Shown: positions 1 to 9,367 of the stretch, in pieces | How positions within the stretch are numbered: position 1 is the first letter of the stretch | Layout: every line of letters starts with the position of its first letter | Assembly: GCA_902610995.1 (NCBI GenBank) | Contig: CACLXU010000007.1 | Coordinates: 1-40,365 of the forward strand | Reading direction: 5' to 3' | Length of the DNA stretch: 40,365 bases | Origin: an uncultured SAR86 cluster bacterium | GTDB lineage: Bacteria; Pseudomonadota; Gammaproteobacteria; Magnimaribacterales; TMED112 | Program-made: the position numbers and the translations under genes | The notes under the pieces: generated by a model | Told to the model about the DNA's origin: nothing | Seen by the model: only the letters and a program-made list of their open reading frames with translations | The model's database searches: none

Positions 1-1856
1 GCTTTCTGATATTTATCATCGCTAGATTGCTCTATAAATCCTACTGAATCATTTTCAGCCTCAACAGCTCCAGTATTGGATGTCATAACTATCAAAGTGT
101 TTTTGAAGTTAATTTTTCTACCATTGCTATCAGAAAGGTTCCCATAATCCAAGATTTGGAGAAGTATATTAAAAATGTCTGGGTGTGCTTTTTCAATTTC
201 GTCTAACAGCAAAACACAATGTTGTTTTTTATTAATTTCTTCTGTGAGAAGACCTCCTTGCTCATATCCAACGTAACCTGGAGGAGAGCCAATTAACTTT
301 GAAACAGTATGCTTTTCCATATACTCAGACATATCTATCCTTGTGAATTCTATGCCTAAAAATAAAGCTAGCTGTTTTGTAAGTTCTGTCTTTCCTACAC
401 CTGTAGGTCCTGTAAACAGGAATGAGCATATAGGTTTATCCTCATTTCCAATACCTGCTTTTGCTGTTTTGATAGCAGATACCACAGATTCAATCGCGTG
501 ATCTTGCCCGAATATAACTGATTTTAAGTTTCCTTCAAGGTTCTTTAAATTTTCCTTATTTGAGGCTGTTAGCTGAACTGTTGGGATGTTTGTTATGCTC
601 GATATTAGAGTCTCAATGTCTGACTTTCTTATTACCTTTCCGGTTTTTTTGTTTAATTTTTTTCTTGATCCAGCTTCATCTATTAAGTCAATAGCTTTAT
701 CGGGAAGTTTTGAATCTTGCAGATATTTATTTGATAGTTCTACTGCTGATTTTAGAGCTTCTTTTGAATAGGTTACTTCATGGTAGTCTTCAAATTTATG
801 TTTGAGTCCTTCCAGGATTTTTAATGCTTGGTCGATTGTAGGCTCATCAATATCAATTTTTTGAAATCTTCTTGAAAGAGAATTATTTTTTTCGAATATC
901 TGTCGGTACTCTTTATAGGTTGTTGCTCCAATACACCTAATATCACCTCTTGCCAGTGCTGGTTTTAGTAGGTTAGACGCATCAAGAGCTCCTCCTGACG
1001 CAGAACCAGCTCCAATTATGGTATGAATTTCATCCACAAAAAGAATTATTTTTTCATTTTTTTTCAAATATTCTGTAAGGGCTTTCATCTTTTTTTCGAA
1101 ATCCCCTCTGTATTTTGTTCCGGAAACTAAGCTTCCAACATCAAGGGACATAACTTCATAATCTTCAAATATCTTTGGGCACCTATTCTCAGAAATTGCC
1201 TTAGCTAAGCCCTCTGCAATTGCTGTTTTTCCTACGCCGGATTCTCCAACTAGAACAGGATTATTTTTCCTCCTCCTTCCAAGAATCTGGAACAGTCTTT
1301 CGGTTGTATCTTCTCTTCCAATCAGAGGATCAATTTTTCCCTCAAGAGCCAAAGCATTTAGATTTGTAAGGAAATCTGGATAACTCTCAGTTGTTTTTTG
1401 AGGCTCCTCAGCAATCTCTTCTGTCTCTACAGAGGTAGTTTTTCCATGGGAAATGTAATCTACAACATCAAGTCTACTTATATTCCTACGGTTTAATATG
1501 TAGACAGCGTAGCTTTCTTTTTCTGAAAACAAGGCAGCAAGAAGATTCTCTCCGTGAACTTCAGTTTTTCCACTGGATTGGACATGAAAAATAGCTCTTT
1601 GAAGAACTCTTTGGAAAGCCAACGTGGGTTGAATTTCTTTTTTTTCATTTACCTTTGGAACATTTTTCTTGATATGGTCTTTAATCTCTTTTTGCAAGCT
1701 CGTAATATCAACTGACAAAGATTCAAAAACTTTTCTAGATGATTCTTCCTGTGTTAAGACCAATAACAGATGCTCAATTGTCACGAACTCTTCATGATTT
1801 TCCGAGCAATCTTTAAATAATTGATTTAATGAATTTTCTAAATCTTTTGAAAGCAT
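1..1856 (-). CDS. clpA: ATP-dependent Clp protease ATP-binding subunit ClpA (3' end outside window)
   Basis: AAA+ unfoldase that feeds substrates, including N-degron proteins delivered by ClpS, into the ClpP chamber. About 618 codons are visible from the ATG at 1854-1856; the C-terminal part lies beyond base 1 (the E. coli protein is about 758 residues). The N-terminal Clp repeat domain comes first. The first Walker A, GESGVGKT, starts near residue 204, and the second, GPTGVGKT, is near residue 484. The spacing matches ClpA rather than ClpB, since no long middle coiled-coil domain separates the two ATPase modules. At the very edge a V-G-F tripeptide (residues 605-607) sits where ClpA carries its ClpP-binding IGL/IGF loop, so this copy should dock on ClpP. 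It lies 13 nt downstream of clpS, consistent with co-transcription from icd. Confidence 0.95.
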   Translation of the reverse strand, partial: MLSKDLENSLNQLFKDCSENHEEFVTIEHLLLVLTQEESSRKVFESLSVDITSLQKEIKDHIKKNVPKVNEKKEIQPTLAFQRVLQRAIFHVQSSGKTEVHGENLLAALFSEKESYAVYILNRRNISRLDVVDYISHGKTTSVETEEIAEEPQKTTESYPDFLTNLNALALEGKIDPLIGREDTTERLFQILGRRRKNNPVLVGESGVGKTAIAEGLAKAISENRCPKIFEDYEVMSLDVGSLVSGTKYRGDFEKKMKALTEYLKKNEKIILFVDEIHTIIGAGSASGGALDASNLLKPALARGDIRCIGATTYKEYRQIFEKNNSLSRRFQKIDIDEPTIDQALKILEGLKHKFEDYHEVTYSKEALKSAVELSNKYLQDSKLPDKAIDLIDEAGSRKKLNKKTGKVIRKSDIETLISSITNIPTVQLTASNKENLKNLEGNLKSVIFGQDHAIESVVSAIKTAKAGIGNEDKPICSFLFTGPTGVGKTELTKQLALFLGIEFTRIDMSEYMEKHTVSKLIGSPPGYVGYEQGGLLTEEINKKQHCVLLLDEIEKAHPDIFNILLQILDYGNLSDSNGRKINFKNTLIVMTSNTGAVEAENDSVGFIEQSSDDKYQK

Positions 1857-1869
1857 ATACTTACTATAT

Positions 1870-2193
1870 CTAATCTTTTGTTAATTCTTCAATATCTGTT
1901 TTCAAAGGATGGCCATTTTCTTTCGAAAATCTGTTTATTTGTTGAGATTTTGTTTCAGCTATTTCTTGAGAAAATGCGCCACAATGGCCCCTACCTTGAT
2001 TATGGATTTGTAGCATAACTTCTGTAGCTTTTGCATGATCATAATTGAAGAATTGCTGAATAACGTAAACAACAAACTCCATTGGCGTGAAATCGTCATT
2101 AAAAAAAACTACTGAAAATAAAGGAGGCTTTTCAACTTCAACTTGCGCGTCTTCAAGCTGAACATCTCCAGATGTATATTCTTCGATTGACAT
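1870..2193 (-). CDS. clpS: ATP-dependent Clp protease adaptor ClpS
   Basis: Small adaptor that binds proteins with destabilising N-terminal residues and delivers them to ClpA. The 107-residue length is normal for the family. After a flexible acidic N-terminal tail, the core begins with [15 protein letters not shown], which carries the family's N-D-D-x-T-P-M-x-F substrate-pocket signature. H-x-x-G-x-G, seen here as HNQGRGHCG, follows. It sits between icd (7 nt upstream) and clpA (13 nt downstream) on the same strand. The icd-clpS-clpA neighbourhood is, from memory, also found in other Gammaproteobacteria. Confidence 0.96.
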   Translation of the reverse strand: MSIEEYTSGDVQLEDAQVEVEKPPLFSVVFFNDDFTPMEFVVYVIQQFFNYDHAKATEVMLQIHNQGRGHCGAFSQEIAETKSQQINRFSKENGHPLKTDIEELTKD

Positions 2194-2200
2194 GAAATAT

Positions 2201-3454
2201 CTAAAACTTCTTGATTAATAATTTACCAAATTCAGAGCAGCTTACCTCTTGAGCGTCATCAATAAGTCTTGCAAAATCGTAGGTTACTTTTTTCTTTTGA
2301 ATTGTTTTCTCCATTGCTGCAATGATAAGGTCAGCCGCCTCTACCCAGCCTAGATGTCTTAGCATCATTTCAGCTGAAAGTATTAAAGAGCCAGGATTAA
2401 CTTTATCTAGGCCAGCATATTTAGGGGCAGTACCATGAGTTGCCTCAAAAATTGCTATTGAATCACCCAAGTTAGCGCCAGGTGCAATTCCAATACCCCC
2501 CACCTGAGCAGCCAGTGCATCTGAGATGTAGTCACCATTAAGATTAGGTGAGGCAATTACGTCGTACTCTGCAGGTCTATGCAAGATTTGTTGTAGGAAG
2601 GCATCGCATATAACATCTTTAACAATTATTGGCTTGTTATTGTTTGGGTTAAGAAATGTATGCCATGGGCCACCATCAAAAGGCTCTGCGCCAAATTCTT
2701 CTTTTGCCAATTCATATCCCCAGTCTCTAAAAGCTCCCTCGGTAAATTTCTGTATATTTCCTTTGTGAATCAAAGTGACTGAATCACGATTATTTTGTAT
2801 AGCATATTCAAATGATTTTCTAATTAATCGTTTGCTGCCCTCTTCCGATATAGGCTTTATTCCAATTCCACAATTTTCTGTAAATCTAATTTTTTTAACA
2901 TCAAATTGGGACTGAAGAATGTCTATTATTTTATTAGATTCATCACTACCAGACTCAAATTCAACGCCTGCATAAATATCTTCAGAGTTTTCTCTAAATA
3001 TAACCATATCAACAAGGTCTGGTCTTTTGACTGGGCTTGGAGTTCCATCAAAATACTTTACTGGTCTCAAGCAAACATAAAGATCTAAAACTTGCCTTAA
3101 AGCAACATTTAATGATCTTATTCCACCTCCAACAGGAGTTGTTAATGGACCTTTAATCGAAACTACATAATCCCTGCAGGCTTGCAATGTTTCTTCAGGC
3201 AACCATTCATCTGCACCATAAACATTAACTGATTTTTCACCGCAATATACTTCCATCCAGCTAATTTTTCTTTTACCTCCGTAAGCACTTGCTATAGCGG
3301 CATCCACCACATCTATCATTACTGGGGTTATATCTACTCCAATTCCATCTCCCTCTATAAAGGGAATAATAGGATTTTCTGGCACAGAAAGTTTTCCATT
3401 TTTGTATGAAATTTTTTCACCCTTTGAAGGAATTTTTATTTTTGATCCAGACAT
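2201..3454 (-). CDS. icd: NADP-dependent isocitrate dehydrogenase
   Basis: TCA-cycle enzyme that oxidatively decarboxylates isocitrate to 2-oxoglutarate, making NADPH in the cytoplasm. The 417-residue length matches E. coli Icd (416). Visible landmarks are the [10 protein letters not shown] substrate/phosphorylation loop, whose Ser is the AceK target in enterics, the [12 protein letters not shown] region, and HGTAPKYAG. The Lys-Tyr in that last motif is the classic NADP-specificity pair. It competes for isocitrate with AceA, encoded just across the divergent intergenic region on the other strand. No aceK is seen in this window, so phospho-control of the branch point is undetermined. A candidate promoter lies just upstream (3473-3501). 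Confidence 0.97.
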   Translation of the reverse strand: MSGSKIKIPSKGEKISYKNGKLSVPENPIIPFIEGDGIGVDITPVMIDVVDAAIASAYGGKRKISWMEVYCGEKSVNVYGADEWLPEETLQACRDYVVSIKGPLTTPVGGGIRSLNVALRQVLDLYVCLRPVKYFDGTPSPVKRPDLVDMVIFRENSEDIYAGVEFESGSDESNKIIDILQSQFDVKKIRFTENCGIGIKPISEEGSKRLIRKSFEYAIQNNRDSVTLIHKGNIQKFTEGAFRDWGYELAKEEFGAEPFDGGPWHTFLNPNNNKPIIVKDVICDAFLQQILHRPAEYDVIASPNLNGDYISDALAAQVGGIGIAPGANLGDSIAIFEATHGTAPKYAGLDKVNPGSLILSAEMMLRHLGWVEAADLIIAAMEKTIQKKKVTYDFARLIDDAQEVSCSEFGKLLIKKF

Positions 3455-3472
3455 AGCTTAAAATGTGGCTTG

Positions 3473-3501
3473 ATTATACTTAGATTTGCATTAAATATTA
3501 A
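3473..3501 (-). promoter_or_regulatory. Candidate sigma-70 promoter for icd-clpS-clpA
   Basis: Read on the minus strand, a perfect -10 box TATAAT (plus coordinates 3473-3478) is preceded after exactly 17 bases by TTAATA (3496-3501), a four-of-six match to TTGACA. A start about 7 bases downstream would give a leader of roughly a dozen bases before the icd ATG. The region is AT-rich, so chance matches are likely, but box quality and spacing are both good. It lies in the only gap between the divergent icd and mnmA genes. Confidence 0.45.
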
Positions 3502-3520
3502 GCCTTAAATTGTAAATGTT

Positions 3521-4660
3521 ATGAAAAATAATAAAAAAGTAATTGTTGGTATTTCAGGAGGAGTTGATTCTTCCGTTTGTGCATTACTCTTAAAACAAGC
3601 TGGTTTTGATGTTAAAGGGATCTTTATGAAAAATTGGACCAATACCGCACCAAACATTAAATGCACGTCAGAAGAGGACTTCAAAGATGCTGAAGAGGTT
3701 TGTGATCAACTTGGTATAAACCTTCATCAGGCAAACTTTTCTGGTGAGTATTGGGAAAAAGTTTTCAAGAGCTTTTTATCCGACCATAACGAGGGATTAA
3801 CTCCTAACCCTGATATTCTTTGCAACAAGGAAATAAAATTTAGAGCATTTTTAGATTACTGTGTTGACTCTGGAGCTGATTATATTGCTACTGGACATTA
3901 CGTTAGAGTGAAGAACAATGGTAACAGCTCTAAGCTTTTAAGAGGTATTGATGATAAGAAAGACCAATCCTATTTCCTTCATCAGGTAACAGGGCAAGAT
4001 CTTAACAGAGCCATTTTCCCTCTTGGAGATCTTTCTAAATCTGAGGTAAGAAAAATTGCAGCAGACAACAATTTAGTTACTTCAACAAAAAAAGATTCAG
4101 TTGGCATTTGCTTTATTGGAAAAAATAAATACAACGATTTCATATCAAATTTCTTAGGAAAAAATCCAGGGAAGATTGTCGATGAAAATGGAACTATTTT
4201 GGGAGATCATGAGGGTCTTATGTATTTTACTCTTGGGCAAAGACAGGGAATTGGTTTAGGAGGAATTAAGGGTAAAGAACAGGATTCATGGTATGTTGCT
4301 CATAAGGATTTAGCCAGCAATGAGCTCACTGTTGTTCAGGGAAATGAAAATAAACTTTTACTAAGTGAGGGTTGTTTCGTTGATGATATTCATTGGATAA
4401 ACGAAAGGCCAGAGTCTGAGTTTGAGTGCGATGTCCAAATTAGATATAAGTCACTCCCAGTAAGATCGAGAGTGAAGAAGCTTACAACTGGTTACAAAAT
4501 TTCATTCACAAAACCACAACTTGCAGTGACTCCAGGTCAATCAGCTGTCATTTACGATAGAGATGAGTGTTTAGGCGGTTCAGTTATTAGAGAGAGAATT
4601 TCGCAAGACTTTTACAATTGGGCTACAAATAGAGGGTATAATTACAAAGTCTATGGATGA
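3521..4660 (+). CDS. mnmA: tRNA-specific 2-thiouridylase MnmA
   Basis: Cytoplasmic enzyme that adenylates U34 of Lys, Glu and Gln tRNAs and thiolates it with sulfur relayed from IscS/Tus proteins. The 379 residues fit the family (E. coli 368). The N-terminal PP-loop reads SGGVDSS (residues 12-18). The catalytic cysteines are C101, in the NPDILCNKEIKF context, and C197, in GICFIG, closely matching the E. coli spacing. TGHYVR near residue 125 is another conserved block. It overlaps purB by 8 bases. In many Gammaproteobacteria hflD sits between mnmA and purB; here there is no room for it. Confidence 0.97.
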   Translation: MKNNKKVIVGISGGVDSSVCALLLKQAGFDVKGIFMKNWTNTAPNIKCTSEEDFKDAEEVCDQLGINLHQANFSGEYWEKVFKSFLSDHNEGLTPNPDILCNKEIKFRAFLDYCVDSGADYIATGHYVRVKNNGNSSKLLRGIDDKKDQSYFLHQVTGQDLNRAIFPLGDLSKSEVRKIAADNNLVTSTKKDSVGICFIGKNKYNDFISNFLGKNPGKIVDENGTILGDHEGLMYFTLGQRQGIGLGGIKGKEQDSWYVAHKDLASNELTVVQGNENKLLLSEGCFVDDIHWINERPESEFECDVQIRYKSLPVRSRVKKLTTGYKISFTKPQLAVTPGQSAVIYDRDECLGGSVIRERISQDFYNWATNRGYNYKVYG

Positions 4661-6005
4661 GAGTCAGCTGAGGAACTTGTCCCCTCTTGATGGAAGATAT
4701 CGCGATAAAACAAATGTAACTCGTGAGATTTTTTCTGAGCATGCTTTAATTATTGCTCGGATAAAATCTGAAGCGTCATGGCTTGAATTTTTTTTAGAGA
4801 ATTTTAGAAAAGATTTGCTAACAAAGGATGTAAAGGAGAAGTTAAATCAGCTTTCGAAATCACCTTCTTCAAGTATTGCTATTAGAACAAAAGAAATTGA
4901 ACAAACAACAAATCATGATGTAAAAGCTGTTGAGCTTGCTTTAGCTGAAGAATTCGATGGAAATGAGGAGCTGCAAAGTTTAATACACATATTTCTGACT
5001 TCAGAGGATGTAAATAGCTTAAGTTATGCAATGATGCTTCAGAGTGCATTGGGATCATTTCAGAAGTTGCTAATTTCATTAACTAAAAATATTCAAAATA
5101 AATCTGATAAATTTTCTGATTTAGCAATGTTGGCCAGAACACACGGCCAACCTGCAACCCCTACAACTCTTGGAAAAGAGTTGAACGTCTTTAATCAACG
5201 TTTAAGGAATGAGCTTAAAAAACTTAAAAAACAAAAAGTTTATGCCAAATGGGGTGGCGCAACAGCGAACTATAATCCACACCTTTTGGCGTTTCCTGAA
5301 ATGGATTGGCTTGATCTGTCAAAGTCCTTCCTTGCTAAACAAGAAATAGCCCTTACAAGTGTATCTACACAAATCGAACCACATGATTATATGGCTGATA
5401 TTTTTCAAAATTTTGTGAGGATTAATAATATTTTAATTGATTTTTCGCATGATATTTGGACGTACATATCGCAAGATTACTTCAAACTAAAACTGGTTGA
5501 AAACGAAGTCGGCTCATCAACAATGCCGCACAAAGTTAATCCAATAGATTTTGAAAATGCAGAGGGGAATCTTGGACTATCAACAGCAATATTTAATCAT
5601 CTTGCAGATAAGCTCACAAAATCAAGACTTCAAAGAGATTTGTCTGATTCAACAGTTTTAAGAAATATAGGTTCTGCCTTTGGATACCTCGAAATAGCTA
5701 TAACCTCTCTCGAAAAAGGAATCCAAAAACTTGATGCTAATGTCGATAAGATTGCTTCAGACCTTTCTGAAAGATATGAACTTCTTGCTGAACCTTTACA
5801 AAGTTTTCTTAGGCTTGAAGGCAAGAAAGATGCGTACGATCTTGTTAAAAAAATTACAAGAGGCAAAACACTTACTCGTAAGAGTTATATTGAAGTAGTT
5901 GAAAAACTTATTGATAACAAAAAATATAAAAAAACACTTTTGCAATTAAAGCCAGAAAGTTATCTAGGGCTCGCAAAAAACTTAGCTAAAAAAGGAGATA
6001 TATGA
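4653..6005 (+). CDS. purB: Adenylosuccinate lyase
   Basis: Catalyses two fumarate-releasing steps in purine synthesis: SAICAR to AICAR and adenylosuccinate to AMP. The 450 residues match the long E. coli-type PurB (456), with no truncation. The fumarase/aspartase superfamily signature GSSTMPHKVNP occupies residues 287-297 and includes the catalytic loop serine. THGQPATP around residue 163 carries the general-acid histidine region. The start overlaps the end of mnmA by 8 bases and the stop shares an ATGA with aceB, so translation of all three genes is probably coupled. The fumarate released can feed the TCA cycle, but the direct link to aceBA looks organisational rather than enzymatic. Confidence 0.97.
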   Translation: MDESQLRNLSPLDGRYRDKTNVTREIFSEHALIIARIKSEASWLEFFLENFRKDLLTKDVKEKLNQLSKSPSSSIAIRTKEIEQTTNHDVKAVELALAEEFDGNEELQSLIHIFLTSEDVNSLSYAMMLQSALGSFQKLLISLTKNIQNKSDKFSDLAMLARTHGQPATPTTLGKELNVFNQRLRNELKKLKKQKVYAKWGGATANYNPHLLAFPEMDWLDLSKSFLAKQEIALTSVSTQIEPHDYMADIFQNFVRINNILIDFSHDIWTYISQDYFKLKLVENEVGSSTMPHKVNPIDFENAEGNLGLSTAIFNHLADKLTKSRLQRDLSDSTVLRNIGSAFGYLEIAITSLEKGIQKLDANVDKIASDLSERYELLAEPLQSFLRLEGKKDAYDLVKKITRGKTLTRKSYIEVVEKLIDNKKYKKTLLQLKPESYLGLAKNLAKKGDI

Positions 6006-7579
6006 GCGTTGAATTTAATTTTAAAATACCTGCTGAAACCGAAGTAATTTTTGATGAGGGAGCACTAAAGTTTCTAGAAAATTTACATAACAAGTTTGAT
6101 GGAAAAATAAAAGAAGTTTTAGACCAAAGAATACATAGACAAAAAAATTTTAACGATGGTGAGTTTCCAAAATTTTTATCTGAAACTAAAGAGGTTAGAG
6201 AATCAGATTGGAAGGTAAGAGACATCCCTGAGGATATTCTGGACAGACGCGTAGAAATTACTGGGCCTGTTGACAGAAAAATGATCATCAATGCTCTTAA
6301 TTCAGATGTAAAGGTCTTTATGGCTGACTTTGAGGATTCCCTGAGTCCAACATGGGAAAATGTGGCAAGAGGACAACTAAACCTTTATGACGCAGTGAGA
6401 AAGACAATTACCTTTGAAAATCCAGATAACGGTAAAAAATATAAACTCAATGACGATACTGCTGTTTTAATGTGTCGAGTCAGAGGACTTCATCTCATTG
6501 AGAAAGGGCTAAAAGTAAATGAGCAAAATCCATACGGATGCTTATGTGATTTCGGTCTTTATTTGTTTCACAACGCAAAGGAGCTTATAAATAACGGGAC
6601 TGGACCATACTTCTATATTCCAAAACTCCAATCACATTATGAGGCTAGGCTTTGGAATGAGATTATTAATTATTCTGAGGACTATTTGAACCTTCCAAGA
6701 GGGACAGTCAGAGTTACATGCTTGATTGAAACCCTTCCAGCAGTTTTTGAAATGGATGAAATACTGTTTGAGCTAAAAGATCACATTGTTGGCCTTAATT
6801 GTGGAAGATGGGATTATATTTTCAGTTACATCAAAACCTTTCAAAACTTTCCAGATAAGTTGCTACCTGATCGTTACCAAGTTGGAATGTCACAACCATT
6901 TCTTAATGCCTACTCTAGATTACTGATTAAAACTTGCCATAAAAGAGGAGCCTTTGCTATGGGCGGTATGGCTGCTTTTATTCCCTCAAAAGATCCTGAG
7001 GAGAATCAAGTTGTATCAGAGAAAGTTATGGCAGACAAACTGCTTGAAACAGATAATGGGCATGATGGAACATGGATTGCTCACCCAGGACTATCTGACA
7101 TTGCTAATAATGTATTTTCCAACGCCTTTGAAGCAGGAAATACTAACCAATTACATGTTTTACGTGAAGATGACGAAATTACAGAAGAGGATTTAATTTC
7201 TCCTTGTGAAGGTGACTTTACAGAGGCTTGTTTCCGTTCAAATATCAGAGTCTCACTAAGATATATTGAATCTTGGCTTAGAGGAGTTGGCTGTGTTCCA
7301 ATTTATGGACTTATGGAAGATGCTGCAACTGCTGAAATATCACGTAGTTCATTATGGCAATGGGTAAAGCATAAAGTTGAAATGGATACTGGTGTCGAGG
7401 CTAACCCAAAGACATTTGAAAAAATTCTGGATGAGGAATACAATGTTGTCCAAGAAGAGGTTGGGCAAGCCACTTTAGATTCAGGTAAGTTCGTCGAGGC
7501 TAGATCTATTTTGAAAGATTTAGTACTTAGCGATGAATTAACTGATTTCCTCACATTGCCAGCATATAGGAGAATATAA
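6002..7579 (+). CDS. aceB: Malate synthase A
   Basis: Second glyoxylate-shunt enzyme: glyoxylate plus acetyl-CoA gives malate and CoA. The 525 residues match the A isoform (about 530) rather than the roughly 720-residue GlcB form. The malate synthase signature (K-D-H-x-x-G-L-N-x-G-x-W-D-Y) starts near residue 259. DFEDSLSPTW in the N-terminal third and AFAMGGMAAFIP near residue 318 are further family blocks. A strong ribosome site, AAAGGAG, lies inside the end of purB, and the ATG overlaps the purB stop as ATGA. The aceA start follows the stop codon with no gap. Confidence 0.97.
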   Translation: MSVEFNFKIPAETEVIFDEGALKFLENLHNKFDGKIKEVLDQRIHRQKNFNDGEFPKFLSETKEVRESDWKVRDIPEDILDRRVEITGPVDRKMIINALNSDVKVFMADFEDSLSPTWENVARGQLNLYDAVRKTITFENPDNGKKYKLNDDTAVLMCRVRGLHLIEKGLKVNEQNPYGCLCDFGLYLFHNAKELINNGTGPYFYIPKLQSHYEARLWNEIINYSEDYLNLPRGTVRVTCLIETLPAVFEMDEILFELKDHIVGLNCGRWDYIFSYIKTFQNFPDKLLPDRYQVGMSQPFLNAYSRLLIKTCHKRGAFAMGGMAAFIPSKDPEENQVVSEKVMADKLLETDNGHDGTWIAHPGLSDIANNVFSNAFEAGNTNQLHVLREDDEITEEDLISPCEGDFTEACFRSNIRVSLRYIESWLRGVGCVPIYGLMEDAATAEISRSSLWQWVKHKVEMDTGVEANPKTFEKILDEEYNVVQEEVGQATLDSGKFVEARSILKDLVLSDELTDFLTLPAYRRI

Positions 7580-8863
7580 ATGAATTTAACTGACCAAGTT
7601 ACCGCGCTTAGAAAAGATTGGGCTGAAAACCCACGTTGGAAGCATGTTGAGAGACCCTACTCCGCTGAGGAGGTTGTAAAATTAAGGGGTTCTTTACAAC
7701 CCGAGTGCACATTAGCAAGAAAAGGAGCTGAAAAGCTTTGGAACTATCTTTTTACTGAGGACTACATCAACTGTCTTGGCGCACTTACAGGGGGTCAAGC
7801 AGTTCAACAGGTAAAAGCAGGCGTTAAGGCTATATACCTTTCCGGGTGGCAAGTTGCTGCTGACAATAATTCTGCTGGAACAATGTACCCAGATCAATCT
7901 CTGTACCCAGTAGATTCAGTCCCTAAAGTTATTACCAGAATAAATAATGCTTTTAGAAGGGCAGATCAGATTGAATGGATGAATACAAACGGAGATCCAA
8001 AAACAGATTTTTTTGCACCTATTATTGCGGATGCAGAAGCTGGTTTTGGGGGAAACCTAAATGCTTTTGAATTGATGAAAAGAATGATCACCGCAGGAGC
8101 TGCAGGGGTTCACTTTGAAGACCAATTGGCAAGTGTTAAAAAATGCGGTCACCTTGGAGGGAAAGTCTTGGTGCCTACTCAAGAAGCAGTTCAAAAACTT
8201 ATTGCTGCTCGATTAGCTTCTGATGTTTCCAATACTCCAACGATCCTAATTGCCCGTACTGATGCAGATGCTGCTGACTTAGTTACTTCTGATGTTGATG
8301 AAAATGATAAACCATTTTTAACTGGCGAAAGGACCTCTGAGGGGTTTTACAGAAGTAAAGCTGGCCTTGATCAAGCTATTGCAAGGGGACTTGCATATGC
8401 ACCCTACTCTGATCTGGTCTGGTGCGAAACCTCTAAACCAGACCTAGAACAAGCAAAAACTTTTGCTGAGGCAATTAAAAAGGATCATCCCGAAATCATG
8501 CTTGCCTATAATTGTTCTCCTTCATTTAATTGGAAGAAAAATCTTGACGATGCTACCATCGCAAAATTCCAAAAAGAACTTGGCGCTATGGGCTACAAAT
8601 TTCAATTTATAACTCTTGCGGGCATTCACTCAATGTGGCATGGAATGTTTAATCTTTCTAAGGAATATGTTGCAGATGGCATGACAGCATACGTCAAGCT
8701 TCAAGAGAAAGAATTTGAAGATGCAAAGAAAGGCTACACTTTCGTTTCTCATCAGCAAGAAGTTGGTACAGGTTATTTTGATGCAGTCAACAATTGCATA
8801 CAAGGTGAAGAGAGTTCCACATCAGCCCTTAAAGGATCAACAGAGGAGGATCAATTTAATTAA
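7580..8863 (+). CDS. aceA: Isocitrate lyase
   Basis: Splits isocitrate into glyoxylate and succinate, allowing growth on acetate or fatty-acid-derived acetyl-CoA. The 427 residues match the E. coli-size class (434). The active-site signature KKCGHL lies at about residues 187-192. Upstream blocks include LTGGQAVQQ and [12 protein letters not shown]. The gene has its own AGGAGA ribosome site and starts on the base after the aceB stop. With acyl-CoA dehydrogenases and ETF nearby, the shunt probably supports assimilation of fatty-acid carbon. It competes with icd, which is transcribed divergently about 4 kb upstream. Confidence 0.97.
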   Translation: MNLTDQVTALRKDWAENPRWKHVERPYSAEEVVKLRGSLQPECTLARKGAEKLWNYLFTEDYINCLGALTGGQAVQQVKAGVKAIYLSGWQVAADNNSAGTMYPDQSLYPVDSVPKVITRINNAFRRADQIEWMNTNGDPKTDFFAPIIADAEAGFGGNLNAFELMKRMITAGAAGVHFEDQLASVKKCGHLGGKVLVPTQEAVQKLIAARLASDVSNTPTILIARTDADAADLVTSDVDENDKPFLTGERTSEGFYRSKAGLDQAIARGLAYAPYSDLVWCETSKPDLEQAKTFAEAIKKDHPEIMLAYNCSPSFNWKKNLDDATIAKFQKELGAMGYKFQFITLAGIHSMWHGMFNLSKEYVADGMTAYVKLQEKEFEDAKKGYTFVSHQQEVGTGYFDAVNNCIQGEESSTSALKGSTEEDQFN

Positions 8864-8866
8864 ACT

Positions 8867-9145
8867 ATGATTACTTCTTCAGCAATTGTTTTTTTGGGAA
8901 TGGCAGTCATGACTATGATTGCCTTTAACCTCGGTAACTCTTTAAGAGCAGCAATAAATAGAGGCGAAACTGTTCGAAATGTGGCAAAAGGTTTTTGTTC
9001 AGGATTTTGTATTTTAGTTGCGATTTTATTCTTGATTGCTCACCTTGATCTAAGTTATGGTGCTCCACAAGCTTTGATATTCTTTTTTCATGCTTTTATA
9101 GTTGCCTTTCAAATGGCAATGATCTGGTTTCCTCCACCCAAGTAA
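8867..9145 (+). CDS. Small membrane protein of unknown function downstream of aceA
   Basis: I do not recognise the family. The 92-residue product has three hydrophobic stretches, at about residues 5-22, 43-60 and 67-87, so it is probably a polytopic inner-membrane protein. A short basic loop (RAAINRGETVRN) separates the first two, and the C-terminus is short and proline-rich. It starts 3 nt after the aceA stop, with a GGAGGA sequence inside the end of aceA that is rather far from the ATG (about 16 nt). Position suggests it is the last gene of the mnmA-purB-aceB-aceA unit. No catalytic motif is seen. Confidence 0.75.
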   Translation: MITSSAIVFLGMAVMTMIAFNLGNSLRAAINRGETVRNVAKGFCSGFCILVAILFLIAHLDLSYGAPQALIFFFHAFIVAFQMAMIWFPPPK

Positions 9146-9159
9146 TCAACAGATAAATT

Positions 9160-9345
9160 CTAAATTAAACCAAAGAAAAATGGTGCTATAAGTGGTCCCA
9201 TCAATACAAGTGAGTAAATTAAAATAGCCCCTTTTTTTGAGATTTTAGGTCCGAAAAACTTTCTAATTCTTAAAGCAAGAAATCCAAAAATAAACCAACA
9301 CCCGACGATAAATAGTGTCAAATATAAGGCTTCAAGGTTAGTCAT
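9160..9345 (-). CDS. Possible small two-helix membrane protein
   Basis: A 61-codon frame starting with ATG. Its two hydrophobic segments (about residues 7-25 and 40-60) are separated by a strongly basic loop, LRIRKFFGPKISKK, a plausible small inner-membrane hairpin. It fills the gap between the aceA-linked gene, with which it converges, and the divergent lipoprotein gene at 9368. I see no clear Shine-Dalgarno site and do not recognise a family. Its credibility rests on the membrane pattern and on filling otherwise empty DNA in a gene-dense genome. It could be spurious. Confidence 0.5.
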   Translation of the reverse strand: MTNLEALYLTLFIVGCWFIFGFLALRIRKFFGPKISKKGAILIYSLVLMGPLIAPFFFGLI

Positions 9346-9367
9346 ATAACTATGCTACAATTTTTAG

